The notes beneath the pieces were generated by a model. That model was given only the letters and a program-made list of their open reading frames with translations. It was not told where the DNA came from and did no database searches. Below are positions 16,664 through 25,022 of a DNA stretch of 64,000 nt, in pieces; the first letter of the stretch is position 1; the number at the start of each line of letters is the position of its first letter. A program made the translations under genes and the position numbers. The DNA is from Streptomyces sp. NBC_00510 (GTDB lineage Bacteria; Actinomycetota; Actinomycetes; Streptomycetales; Streptomycetaceae): assembly GCA_036013505.1 (NCBI GenBank), contig CP107851.1, forward strand, positions 8,666,001 to 8,730,000. Direction: 5' to 3'.

Positions 16664-17988
16664 GGACCCGGGTACGCGTCCCGGCCCCGGCCGCTCCGCC
16701 GATCGCCGGGCCGCCCCCCGGCGGACGGCACACCGCCCGCCGGGGACGAGCCCGGCGCCGCGGCAGGGCCAGGGGCATCGAGCACCCCTGGATGGACTTC
16801 CGGGACCTGTGGACCGAGGCGCTGGCGGGGGTGCTCGCGCGTCCCACGCGCTCCGCCCTGACCACGCTGGGCACCGTCCTCGGCATCACCACCCTGGTCA
16901 TCACCATCGGGGTCTCGTCCACGGCGGGCAACCAGATCGTCGGCCGGTTCGACGCGCTCACCGCCACCTCGGTCACGGTGGTCGTGCCCGCGCCGCCGCC
17001 GTCGGCCGACCCCGTCCCGCTCGTGGACTGGTCGGGCGTCGACGCCGTCCGGCGGCTGGCCGGGGTCGACTCGGCGGCGGCCATCGCCGAATCCCAGGCG
17101 ACCGCGAGCGTCCAGGTACGGGCGAACGACGTGGTGGCACCCGGGGAGGTCACCGGCCAGACCATGGCGGTCGTCGCGGCGTCCCCGACGCTGCCCGCCG
17201 CGGTGCGCGGCACGATGACCGCCGGACGCTTCTTCGACGACGGGGACGTCGCCCGGCACGGCCGGGTGGCCGTGATCGGCGACCAGGCCGCACGGCTGCT
17301 CGGCATCGGCTCGGTCAAGGACTCGCCGGCCGTCTTCCTCAAGGGCCAGGCCTACACCGTCATCGGGATCCTCGGCGGAGCCGAACGGGAACAGCAGCTC
17401 TCCGCCGCCGTGATCCTGCCGCCCACGACCGCGCGGGACCAGCTCGGCCTCGGAGTGGTCACCCGGGTACTGATCAACACCGAGCTCGGCGCGGCGAACC
17501 AGGTGGCCCACCAGGCGCCCATCGCGCTGGCCCCCGGAGCGCAGGACGCCCTCGCCGTCACGGCACCGCCCGACCCGGCCAAGGCACGCAAGGGCGTACA
17601 GGGCGACGTCAACGGCCTGTTCCTGGTCCTCGGACTGGTCTCGCTGGTGGTCGGGGCCATCGGCATCGCCAACGTGACGCTGGTGACGGTCATCGAGCGG
17701 ATCGGGGAGATCGGACTGCGCCGCGCCCTCGGTGCCTCGCGACGCCAGGTCGCCGGCCAGTTCCTGCTGGAGTCGACGACCATCGGACTCCTCGGCGGCG
17801 TCGTCGGCGCCGCCCTGGGCATGGTCGTCGTGGTGGCCGTCTCCGCCGTCCGGGACTGGACCCCGGTCCTCGACGTCCGGCTCGCCTTCGGCGCCCCGGT
17901 TGCCGGAGCCCTCGTCGGACTCCTGGCCGGTCTCTACCCCTCCCTGCGGGCCTCCCGCATGGAGCCCGTCGACGCCCTGCGGTCCTGA
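16660..17988 (+). CDS. MacB/FtsX-type ABC transporter permease
   Basis: A 442-aa permease. After a 40-residue Arg/Pro-rich cytoplasmic leader there is TM1 (SALTTLGTVLGITTLVITIGVSS), a large extracytoplasmic MacB-like domain (about residues 95-310), then three C-terminal helices within the FtsX domain, including LVSLVVGAIGIANVTLVTVIERIGEIGLRRALGASRRQV. The ExIGxxRALGA coupling motif is characteristic of MacB/FtsX permeases. Translationally coupled to the ATPase. With the PG-binding adaptor it should form an exporter or envelope-stress sensor complex. Confidence 0.93.
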   Translation: MRTRVRVPAPAAPPIAGPPPGGRHTARRGRARRRGRARGIEHPWMDFRDLWTEALAGVLARPTRSALTTLGTVLGITTLVITIGVSSTAGNQIVGRFDALTATSVTVVVPAPPPSADPVPLVDWSGVDAVRRLAGVDSAAAIAESQATASVQVRANDVVAPGEVTGQTMAVVAASPTLPAAVRGTMTAGRFFDDGDVARHGRVAVIGDQAARLLGIGSVKDSPAVFLKGQAYTVIGILGGAEREQQLSAAVILPPTTARDQLGLGVVTRVLINTELGAANQVAHQAPIALAPGAQDALAVTAPPDPAKARKGVQGDVNGLFLVLGLVSLVVGAIGIANVTLVTVIERIGEIGLRRALGASRRQVAGQFLLESTTIGLLGGVVGAALGMVVVVAVSAVRDWTPVLDVRLAFGAPVAGALVGLLAGLYPSLRASRMEPVDALRS

Positions 17989-18030
17989 GACGGGTGGTCG
18001 TGTGGGGCGGCCGTGGCGTGAGCGCGTACT

Positions 18031-18052
18031 GATACACGGTTGATGCGTGGCC
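18031..18052. promoter_or_regulatory. 11-bp phased direct repeat, operator of system 2 (copy A)
   Basis: GATACACGGTT followed immediately by GATGCGTGGCC gives two half-sites one helical turn apart, then GAGCG. The same arrangement is found at 20171-20192 before the carboxypeptidase gene. Direct repeats of 11-bp phase are typical OmpR-family binding sites. This copy is about 90-110 bp upstream of the system 2 regulator. Confidence 0.6.
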
Positions 18053-18142
18053 GAGCGCCACCGGACACCCGGCGGGGCACCCGCCTCGCGCATGATGGGA
18101 GTCCCCGTACCTGCGTCCGATGGGAAGAGAGTGCCGGCTTTG

Positions 18143-18880
18143 GTGACAGAGGGGGCCGCCGCGGCGCCCGTGGCGGTCCTGCTCGTCGAGGACGACGAGG
18201 TGATCCGCAGGTCGGTCACCATGGCACTGGAGCGCTACGGCTACCGCGTCACGTCGGCCGGTGACGGTCTGACCGGGCTCGAACTGTTCCGGGAGGGCCG
18301 CCACGACCTGCTGCTGCTCGACGTGATGCTGCCGGGCCTGGACGGGATCGGGCTGTGCCGCAGGGTCAGGGAGACCAGCATGGACCCGATCCTGATGATG
18401 TCCGCGCGCGGCGACGCCTTGGACGTCGTCTCCGGCCTGGAGGCGGGCGCCGACGACTACGTGGTCAAACCCGTGGACACCGCGGTGCTGGTGGCCCGGA
18501 TCCGCTCGCTGCTGCGCCGGGCGACCTTCACCCCCGTCTCCGCCCCCGCCGCGGTCCCGCCCCCGGCGGACCCGGTGGAGCGGCCGAAGGACTCCGCCCG
18601 GCTCGTCTTCGGTGACCTGACGATCGACACCGCCGGTCTTGAGGTGTTCCGGGCGGGCGCACCCGTCGCGCTCGCCCCCACCGAACTGCGGCTGCTCCTG
18701 GAGTTCGCCGCGAACCCGGGCGTCGTGCTGGACCGGAACACCCTGCTGCGCAACGTGTGGGACTACGGCTGGGACGGCGACAGCCGCGTGGTGGACCTCT
18801 GCGTGCAGCGGCTGCGGAAGAAGATCGGAGCCGATCGGATCGAGACCGTCCGCGGCTTCGGCTACAAGTTGCGGCGCTGA
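18143..18880 (+). CDS. OmpR-family response regulator, CseB-like, system 2
   Basis: A 245-aa response regulator (from GTG 18143). Receiver with VEDDE acidic residues (16-18), phospho-acceptor Asp60 in LLLLDVMLPG, and Lys in DDYVVKPVD; winged helix with TELRLLLEFAANPGVVLDRNTLL, DYGWDGDSRVVDLCVQRLRKKIG and TVRGFGYKLRR. A Pro/Ala-rich linker of about 25 residues joins them. Start choice is uncertain: GTG codons at 18047, 18131 and 18143 are in frame; 18143 has a GGAAGAGAG ribosome-binding-like sequence 11 bases upstream. The kinase start follows its stop by one base, so the pair is co-translated. Confidence 0.9.
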   Translation: MTEGAAAAPVAVLLVEDDEVIRRSVTMALERYGYRVTSAGDGLTGLELFREGRHDLLLLDVMLPGLDGIGLCRRVRETSMDPILMMSARGDALDVVSGLEAGADDYVVKPVDTAVLVARIRSLLRRATFTPVSAPAAVPPPADPVERPKDSARLVFGDLTIDTAGLEVFRAGAPVALAPTELRLLLEFAANPGVVLDRNTLLRNVWDYGWDGDSRVVDLCVQRLRKKIGADRIETVRGFGYKLRR

Positions 18881-18881
18881 G

Positions 18882-20144
18882 GTGGACACCGTACGGGACC
18901 TGCTCAACTGGCGTTCGCTGCGCTGGAGGATCGCCCTCCTCGTGGCCGTGGCCTGCTGCGCGATCGCGCTGACCGTGGGGGTGCTGGTCCACCGCAGCAC
19001 CCTGGAGCGGTCGATGAACGACGGCGGCGCGAAGGCCACGGAGCAGCTGGACCGGGCCGTGGAGGAGTACCGGCGCGACGGCGTGCCGCCCGACGGGCTG
19101 GAGACGTCGCCCGCCGCGATGCCCGCCGAGCTGCTCGACCGGCTGCGGCACGGGCAGGGGCCGAGCACCGGGCACGCCACCTGGTACGACGGTGACAGCC
19201 CCGGGGACCACCCGGAGATGTGGGCGGCGCAGATGATCCGGGGCGGCCCGGTGGCGATGAGCACCGACATGACGTCCGACCTGCTCACCCGGCGCGCCCT
19301 GGACCGGCACATGTGGAAGTACTCCCTGGCCGCGCTGGCCGTCGTCGTACCGCTGACGGCGCTCGCGGCCGAGCTGCCCAACCGCAGGCTGCGGCGCGTG
19401 GCGCGGACCGCGCGCCGGATCGCGGCCGGTGACCTGGCCGCGAGGACCACGGACGGCCGCGGCGCCCGCAGCGGCGACGAGATCACCGAGATCTCGGCCA
19501 CCGTCGACTCGATGGCCGACAGCCTGCTCGGGCGGCTGACGGCCGAGCAGCGCTTCACCGCCGACGTCGCCCACGAACTGCGCACCCCGCTGATGGGCCT
19601 GGTCACCGCGAGCGGGCTGCTGCCCGAAGGGGAGGCCACCGACCTGGTCCGGGACCGGGTGGGGGTGTTGCGTGACCTGGTGGAGGACCTGCTGGAGATC
19701 TCCCGGCTCGACGCCGGCGCCGAGCGGGCCGAACTCAGGCCCGTCCCGCTCACCGAGGTCGTCGAGGACGCGCTGGCCCGCACCGGGCTACGGACACGGT
19801 TCGCCTCCGACGGCACCGTGTACGCACGGACCGACCCGCGCCGGGTCGACCGGATCGTGGCCAACCTCGTCGTCAACGCCCACCGGCACGGCGGCGCGCC
19901 CGTCGAGGTCGAGGTGGCGGGGACCACGGTGACCGTACGGGACCACGGCCCCGGATTCCCGCGCGAGCTGCTCGCGGACGGGCCCCAGCGGTTCCGCACC
20001 GGGGCCTCGGAGCGCGGTCGGGGCCACGGCCTCGGGCTGACCATCGCGCTCGGGCAGGCCCGCGTCATCGGCGCGTCGCTGTCCTTCGCCGACGCGCCCG
20101 ACGGCGGGGCCCTCGCCACCCTCCGGTTGCCCGCGGCCGACTGA
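18882..20144 (+). CDS. Sensor histidine kinase, CseC-like, system 2
   Basis: A 420-aa membrane kinase. TM1 is about residues 16-36, a short extracytoplasmic loop of about 100 residues (rich in Met, Asp and Pro) follows, TM2 about 146-164, then HAMP (RRLRRVARTARRIAAGDLAAR), H-box FTADVAHELRTPL with His231, N-box ANLVVNAHRHG, G1 DHGPGFP and G2 GRGHGLGLTIAL. The catalytic domain is slightly short. GTG at 18882 begins one base after the regulator stop. The small loop resembles CseC/VanS-type sensors that detect cell-wall damage or the antibiotic directly; the ligand is inferred, not seen. Confidence 0.92.
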   Translation: MDTVRDLLNWRSLRWRIALLVAVACCAIALTVGVLVHRSTLERSMNDGGAKATEQLDRAVEEYRRDGVPPDGLETSPAAMPAELLDRLRHGQGPSTGHATWYDGDSPGDHPEMWAAQMIRGGPVAMSTDMTSDLLTRRALDRHMWKYSLAALAVVVPLTALAAELPNRRLRRVARTARRIAAGDLAARTTDGRGARSGDEITEISATVDSMADSLLGRLTAEQRFTADVAHELRTPLMGLVTASGLLPEGEATDLVRDRVGVLRDLVEDLLEISRLDAGAERAELRPVPLTEVVEDALARTGLRTRFASDGTVYARTDPRRVDRIVANLVVNAHRHGGAPVEVEVAGTTVTVRDHGPGFPRELLADGPQRFRTGASERGRGHGLGLTIALGQARVIGASLSFADAPDGGALATLRLPAAD

Positions 20145-20170
20145 GGCGCGGCGCACGGCCGGACGGCGTT

Positions 20171-20192
20171 GATACACGACGGATGACCGGCC
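20171..20192. promoter_or_regulatory. 11-bp phased direct repeat, operator of system 2 (copy B)
   Basis: GATACACGACG then GATGACCGGCC, again followed by GAGCG. Half-site 1 is identical to copy A over its first eight bases and the GGCCGAGCG tail is also identical. It lies about 105-125 bp upstream of the carboxypeptidase gene, the same distance as copy A to its gene. Confidence 0.6.
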
Positions 20193-20296
20193 GAGCGGTG
20201 GCGGAGGCACGGTCACGGCCGGGCCGACACCAGCGCGCCCCACGGTGGGCGGTGTGCGTGAGAGCCACGCCGTGATCCCGTGGAGGTGCCCCGTCC

Positions 20297-21370
20297 ATGC
20301 GCCCAGTCCCCGAACCCCGCGAACGTGACACCGGTGGACCGCGGTCCGCGGCGGGCCGGTCGCTCCGTGCACGACGTATCCCCGTGCCCGTCGTGGCAGG
20401 CGCGGCCGCCCTGGTCACCCTGATCGTGCTGGGCGCGCTGGTCGTCGCCACGGGCGACGACGGCGACGGAGGCGACGGGTCCCGGACGGGCGGTCTCCTC
20501 GGCCGGCGGCCGGAGCACCGCCCCACGGTGTCGTTGCCCTGGCCGCACGAGGGGCAGGCGAGCGTGCTGGTCGAGGGGCTCGGCGACGGAGGTGACCTGG
20601 GGGACCGTGGCGCGCAGAACCCGGTGCCCATCGCCAGTGTCGCCAAGGTGATGACCGCCTACGTGATCCTGCGCGACCATCCGTTGCGCGAGGGCGCGAC
20701 CGGCCCCCGGGTCACCGTCGACCAGCAGGCCGCGGACGAGTCCGTGTCCGGCGTGGAGTCCAGCGTGCCGCTCAGGCAGGGGCAGCGGCTGGGCGAACGA
20801 CAGCTGCTGGAGCTGATGCTGATCCCCTCCGGCAACAACGTCGCCCGGCTGCTGGCCCGTTGGGACGCGGGCTCGCAGGAGGCGTTCGTCGCCAAGATGA
20901 ACCGGGCCGCCGACCACCTCGGCATGGACCGGACCACCTACACCGGGGCCAGCGGCATCGAGGCCACCACCACCAGCACCTCCGGCGACCAGCTGAAGCT
21001 GGCCCGGCAGGTCATGCGCGACCCGGTGTTCGCAGCCGTCGTCGCCCTGCCCGGCACCACCGTCCCCGGAGTGCCCGGCACCATCCTCAACACCAACACC
21101 CTGCTCGGCACGTCCGGCGTGATCGGGCTCAAGACCGGCTCCAGCACCCCTGCGGGCGGCGCCCTGATGTGGGCGGCCACCGCACCCGACCGCCGCGGAC
21201 GCGGCCATCTCGCCCTCGGCGTCGTCCTCCACCAGCGTCCCGGCACCAGCCCGCAGGAGGGCCTGAACGCCGTCCTGGGCACCAGCCACACCCTGGTGGA
21301 GGGCGTACGGCGATGGGTCGCCGGGACGGACCCCGCGTCCGCGGCCGGTGCCCGGTCGGGGGACCGGTGA
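20297..21370 (+). CDS. D-alanyl-D-alanine carboxypeptidase (S11 type)
   Basis: A 357-aa membrane-anchored penicillin-binding protein of the S11 family, which removes terminal D-Ala from peptidoglycan stem peptides. A cytoplasmic Arg-rich tail, one helix (about 32-52) and an acidic linker precede the catalytic domain. The three motifs are intact: SVAK (Ser114-Lys117), SGN (178-180) and KTG (279-281). GGAGGTG lies nine bases before the ATG. It probably forms an operon with the VanJ-like gene, whose GTG begins seven bases after its stop. D,D-carboxypeptidases remove the D-Ala-D-Ala target of glycopeptides, which fits the context. Confidence 0.93.
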   Translation: MRPVPEPRERDTGGPRSAAGRSLRARRIPVPVVAGAAALVTLIVLGALVVATGDDGDGGDGSRTGGLLGRRPEHRPTVSLPWPHEGQASVLVEGLGDGGDLGDRGAQNPVPIASVAKVMTAYVILRDHPLREGATGPRVTVDQQAADESVSGVESSVPLRQGQRLGERQLLELMLIPSGNNVARLLARWDAGSQEAFVAKMNRAADHLGMDRTTYTGASGIEATTTSTSGDQLKLARQVMRDPVFAAVVALPGTTVPGVPGTILNTNTLLGTSGVIGLKTGSSTPAGGALMWAATAPDRRGRGHLALGVVLHQRPGTSPQEGLNAVLGTSHTLVEGVRRWVAGTDPASAAGARSGDR

Positions 21371-21377
21371 GCCGGCC

Positions 21378-22370
21378 GTGACCACTCTCCTCCGCGTACC
21401 CGGCGCCCCGCCGGAACCCGAACCCGCTCGCGGACGACGGCCGGGCAGGTGCCCCGGCATGTGGCGACGAGGACGCGTCGCCGCCGCCCTCGCGGCGTCG
21501 GCCGCCCTCGTCATGATGGGCCACACCCACGTCCCCAACGGGCCCGGCCACCTCGGCAGCCTCGTCGAGACCTTCCTGCCCTGGACCGGCCTGGCCGTCC
21601 CGCTCCTGCTGCTCTGCGCGCTGCTGCGGCGCTCCGCGACCGCCGCCGTGGCCGTCCTGCTGCCCGCCGTCGTCTGGTGCTCGCTCTTCGGCGGGGCACT
21701 GGCCGACAAGCGGGCGGCCGGCGGGGACCTGACCGTCGTCACGCACAACGCGAACGAGCAGAACCCGGACCCGGCGCGCACCGCCCGTGCCCTGGCGGCC
21801 TCCGGCGCCGACCTGGTGGCCATCGAGGAAGTGGGCGACAACGCGCAGGCGTACGGCACCGCGCTGGGCGCCGCGTACCCCTTCCACTCGGTGCAGGGCA
21901 CGGTCGGCCTGTGGAGCCGCTACCCGCTCACCGACACCCGGACGGTCGACATCGCGCCCTGGCCGCGTGCCCTGCGTGCCACCGTCCGCACCCCCAAGGG
22001 GCCCGTCGCCGTCTACGTCGCCCACCTGCTGTCCGTCCGGTTCACCCCCGTGTACGGCTTCGGTACGTCCGGACGCGACGCCGCCGCGCGCGCTCTGGCC
22101 GGTGCCCTGCGCGCCGAACCCCTGCCCCGCACCCTGCTCATGGGCGATTTCAACGGCACCACGGACGACCGGGCCCTGTCCGCGGTCACGTCCCAACTAC
22201 GTTCGGCCCAGACCGAGTCGGGTGCCGGGTTCGGCCTGACCTGGCCCGCGTCCTTCCCCGTGGCCCGGATCGACCACATCCTGGTGCGCGGTATGGAACC
22301 GCGGTCGGCCTGGACCCTCCCGGCCACGGGCAGCGATCACCTGCCGGTTGCGGCATCGGTCCGTCTGTAG
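21378..22370 (+). CDS. VanJ-like membrane endonuclease/exonuclease/phosphatase-fold protein
   Basis: A 330-aa protein with a short cytoplasmic start, three membrane helices (VAAALAASAALVMM, GLAVPLLLLCALL, TAAVAVLLPAVVWCSLF) and an extracellular EEP domain. Catalytic marks THNANEQN, IEEVG, MGDFN and GSDHLPV are present. This is the architecture of VanJ, which confers teicoplanin resistance in Streptomyces coelicolor, probably by acting on lipid pyrophosphates. GTG at 21378 is chosen; GTG 21348 and ATG 21459 are alternatives. The 3' end overlaps the convergent phosphatase gene by 34 bp. No vanHAX genes are present, so a complete glycopeptide-resistance pathway is not encoded here. Confidence 0.87.
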   Translation: MTTLLRVPGAPPEPEPARGRRPGRCPGMWRRGRVAAALAASAALVMMGHTHVPNGPGHLGSLVETFLPWTGLAVPLLLLCALLRRSATAAVAVLLPAVVWCSLFGGALADKRAAGGDLTVVTHNANEQNPDPARTARALAASGADLVAIEEVGDNAQAYGTALGAAYPFHSVQGTVGLWSRYPLTDTRTVDIAPWPRALRATVRTPKGPVAVYVAHLLSVRFTPVYGFGTSGRDAAARALAGALRAEPLPRTLLMGDFNGTTDDRALSAVTSQLRSAQTESGAGFGLTWPASFPVARIDHILVRGMEPRSAWTLPATGSDHLPVAASVRL

Positions 22371-24787
22371 GCGGGCAGGTCCATCTCCGCCCACACGACC
22401 TTGCCGCCGCCCGACACCGGCCGGCAGCCCCATCGGCGGGACAACTGGGCCACCAGGTAGAGGCCACGGCCGTGGTCGTCCAGGGACCGTGCGCGACGCC
22501 GCCGCGGGAAGCACCCGTCGGCGTCGGACACCTCGCAGGTGAGGACCTGATGCCGGATCAGGCGCAGCACGACCGGGCCGGCGCCGTGACGCAGCGCGTT
22601 GGTGACCAGTTCGCTGACGATGAGCCTCGCCGGGTCCTCGAGCCCGTCCAGACCCCACGCGGTCAGTTGACGGGCCGTCATGTCCCGGGCCTGGCGGGCG
22701 GCAGTCCGGTCGCCGGGCAGAGTGAAGGAGGCGACCTGGTCCGGGGCGAGGGAGCGGGTCCGGACCAGGAGCAGGGAGACGTCGTCGGACGCGGCCTGGC
22801 CCCGGAGGGTCTCCGTCGCGAGGCCGCAGAGGTCCTCCAGGGATCGGCCCGGCCGGGCGAGGGCGGTGCCCAGGCGGCGCATGCCCTCCTCGATGTCGTG
22901 GTCCCGGTTCTCGACCAGGCCGTCGGTGTACAGGGCGATGAGGCTTCCCTCGGGCAGCTCCACCTCCACGGCCTCGAACGGGTCTCCCAGCCCGATGCCC
23001 AGCGGGGCCCCGGTGGGCAGGTCGGGGAAGGTGACCCGGCCCTGCGGGTCGACGATGACGGGCGGGGGGTGACCGGCCCCCGCCATGGTGCAGCGGCGGG
23101 TGGCGGGGTCGTAGACGGCGTACAGGCAGGTGGCGCCCATGACCGCCGGGGTCGCGTGGTCGTCGCCCTCCGCCAGCCGCTGGAGGGTGTCGTCGAGACG
23201 GGTCAGCAGTTCGTCGGGGGGCAGCTCCATGTCGGCGAGGGTGTGGACCGCGGTGCGGAGCCTGCCCATGGTCGCTGCGGCGTGCAGGCCGTGCCCGACG
23301 ACGTCGCCGACGACGAGGGCGACCCGGGCGCCCGACAGGGGGATCACGTCGAACCAGTCACCGCCGACGCAGTGGTCCACGTCGGCGGGCAGGTAGCGCG
23401 ATGCCGTCTCGACCGCTGCTCCGCCCTTCAACTGGCGGGGGAGCAGCGTGCGTTGCAGGGTGAGGGCCGCGGTGTGCTCGCGGGCGTACTGGCGTGCGTT
23501 GTCCAGCGACAGGGCGGCGCGGCCGACGAGCTCTTCGGCCAGCAGCAGGTCGACGTCCTGGAACGGCGTCTGATTCTCGGTGCGCAGGAACAACGCCGTT
23601 CCCAGCAGCGTCCGACGCGCCCGGATGGGCACGATCATGATCGAATGCCCGCCGTTGCCGCGGAGCCGGCGCGCCAGCTCCGGTGCGGTGTCGAGCCAGC
23701 TGCCGGGAGCGGTGTCGAGCGTCGGCTCCAGACGGGACCTGCCGGAACGCAGCACGTCGGAAAGGGGCGAGACGAGCGGTACGCCGATCGGTTCACCACG
23801 CAGCCACGGGGATTCGGGCACCCCGGGGTGGATCGAGGCGAGCCCGGCACGCCGGAAACCGGGCAGCCGCTTGCCCGCGGTGCCGACACGGACCGGGGGG
23901 CCTTCGCCGAACGAGACCGACTGCTCCAGGTCCACGGCGACGTAGTCGGCGAGCAGGGGCACGGCGAGGTCGGCCAGCTCCTGGCCGGCCTGCATCACGT
24001 CCAGGGTGCTCCCGAGCCGCGCACCGGCCTCGCCGAGGACGGCGAGGCGCTCGTGAGCCCGCCGGCCCTCGACGACGTCCGCGCTGATGACGCACACTCC
24101 CAGTGCCTGGTCGTTCGCGTCCAGGAGGCACTGACAGGACACCGCGAACGGCCGCTCCCGGCCCGGAGCCGTCGGGAGCCAGGTGCGGTACTCGTGGACC
24201 CTGGACGTACCGCTCCGCAGCACCTGCCGCATCAGCGCCTCGATGGCCCGCGCCTCGGCGCCGGACCGGATGTCGGGGAACCGGCGCCCGAGGCGCCCGT
24301 CACGGGGAAGGCCGTCGTGGCTCTCCATCGTGTCGTTCACGCCGGTGCACCGCAGTTGCCGATCACGGATGATGACGCCGATCGGCGCGCGGGTCAGCAA
24401 CGATCCCCGCACCGACTCGTTGATGGAGCCGGCGGACGAGGTGCCGGCATTGATCAGGGAGGCGAGCCACTGCGTCTCGCCGTCATGCCCCTGCACCATG
24501 GAGATCCGCAGAGTGGTGTCGACCACGCGGCCGTCCCGGTGGCGCACCGCCGTCACGCCCGGCCAGCCGTTCCGGGCGCGGCACTGCTCGACGAAGGCCG
24601 ACATCGACGGCGCCGACCCGTACGACGGCAGCACGTGGGCGGCTGACCGGCCCACCATGTCGCCCGCGGAGAGTCCGACGAGCTGCCGGGCGGCCTGTGT
24701 CCATCCGACCACGGTCCCCCGCTCGTCGAGCAGGGCGATGGCGGTGTCGGATATCTCGGCCGTGTTCAGCTGTTTGCCAAGAGACAT
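22337..24787 (-). CDS. PAS/GAF/PP2C SpoIIE-type phosphatase with HATPase domain
   Basis: A large (816 aa from ATG 24787) RsbU-like regulator. In order: PAS domain (about 10-115), second PAS-like segment (about 125-240), GAF domain (about 245-415), PP2C/SpoIIE phosphatase (about 430-660; GGDWFDV, VGDVVGHG, YTDGLVENR, DDVSLLLVR) and a C-terminal anti-sigma-factor-like HATPase_c_2 (about 680-800; IVSELVTNALRHG, DDHGRGLYLV). Such proteins dephosphorylate anti-anti-sigma factors and also bind partners through the kinase-like domain. No sigma/anti-sigma genes are adjacent. The start is uncertain: the frame is open to 24982 and no good ribosome-binding site precedes 24787. Confidence 0.88.
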   Translation of the reverse strand: MSLGKQLNTAEISDTAIALLDERGTVVGWTQAARQLVGLSAGDMVGRSAAHVLPSYGSAPSMSAFVEQCRARNGWPGVTAVRHRDGRVVDTTLRISMVQGHDGETQWLASLINAGTSSAGSINESVRGSLLTRAPIGVIIRDRQLRCTGVNDTMESHDGLPRDGRLGRRFPDIRSGAEARAIEALMRQVLRSGTSRVHEYRTWLPTAPGRERPFAVSCQCLLDANDQALGVCVISADVVEGRRAHERLAVLGEAGARLGSTLDVMQAGQELADLAVPLLADYVAVDLEQSVSFGEGPPVRVGTAGKRLPGFRRAGLASIHPGVPESPWLRGEPIGVPLVSPLSDVLRSGRSRLEPTLDTAPGSWLDTAPELARRLRGNGGHSIMIVPIRARRTLLGTALFLRTENQTPFQDVDLLLAEELVGRAALSLDNARQYAREHTAALTLQRTLLPRQLKGGAAVETASRYLPADVDHCVGGDWFDVIPLSGARVALVVGDVVGHGLHAAATMGRLRTAVHTLADMELPPDELLTRLDDTLQRLAEGDDHATPAVMGATCLYAVYDPATRRCTMAGAGHPPPVIVDPQGRVTFPDLPTGAPLGIGLGDPFEAVEVELPEGSLIALYTDGLVENRDHDIEEGMRRLGTALARPGRSLEDLCGLATETLRGQAASDDVSLLLVRTRSLAPDQVASFTLPGDRTAARQARDMTARQLTAWGLDGLEDPARLIVSELVTNALRHGAGPVVLRLIRHQVLTCEVSDADGCFPRRRRARSLDDHGRGLYLVAQLSRRWGCRPVSGGGKVVWAEMDLPAYRRTDAATGR

Positions 24788-24864
24788 GTAGGGGCTGAAT
24801 GTGGTCGCCAAGTGGCTGCCCTCGGATGGATGGGGGATGGGTACGACAGGGGCGTGGAGCTTTT

Positions 24865-24905
24865 TTGCCCCGGTTTCAACAGTTGACCGGGCAAGCATCC
24901 TTTTT
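24865..24905. other. Leader hairpin with T-run, upstream of the phosphatase gene
   Basis: TTGCCCCGGT pairs with ACCGGGCAA with one bulged C, flanked by a T6 run on the left and a T5 run on the right of the + strand. It lies between gnd and the phosphatase gene. It could end read-through from gnd or fold in the phosphatase leader; its right arm contains the element shared with 6576-6591. Confidence 0.5.
24883..24898. repeat. 16-bp element shared with 6576-6591
   Basis: TTGACCGGGCAAGCAT differs from the copy at 6576 in one base. Both copies sit in a hairpin between genes and both are preceded by a TTCAA segment four to six bases upstream. Confidence 0.55.
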
Positions 24906-25022
24906 GTGACAGCCCCCTGTGGGCGGCGCCGTGACCTGCGGATTTTCCGTTGGCGACCCCTGGACAGGCGCCGGCCGAGCACCTGACGTACCTCGACCCG
25001 GGGCGTGCGGCTGCCCGCTCGG

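Noticed and set aside
18143..22370. Vancomycin-resistance (van) cluster
   Set aside because: A CseBC/VanRS-like pair, a carboxypeptidase and a VanJ-like gene are present, but no vanH, vanA or vanX homologue, so only a related wall-stress role is claimed.
21449..24646. 1065-codon open frame on the plus strand
   Set aside because: It runs antisense to the PP2C phosphatase and in the wrong frame of the VanJ-like gene; composition is that of a high-GC shadow frame.
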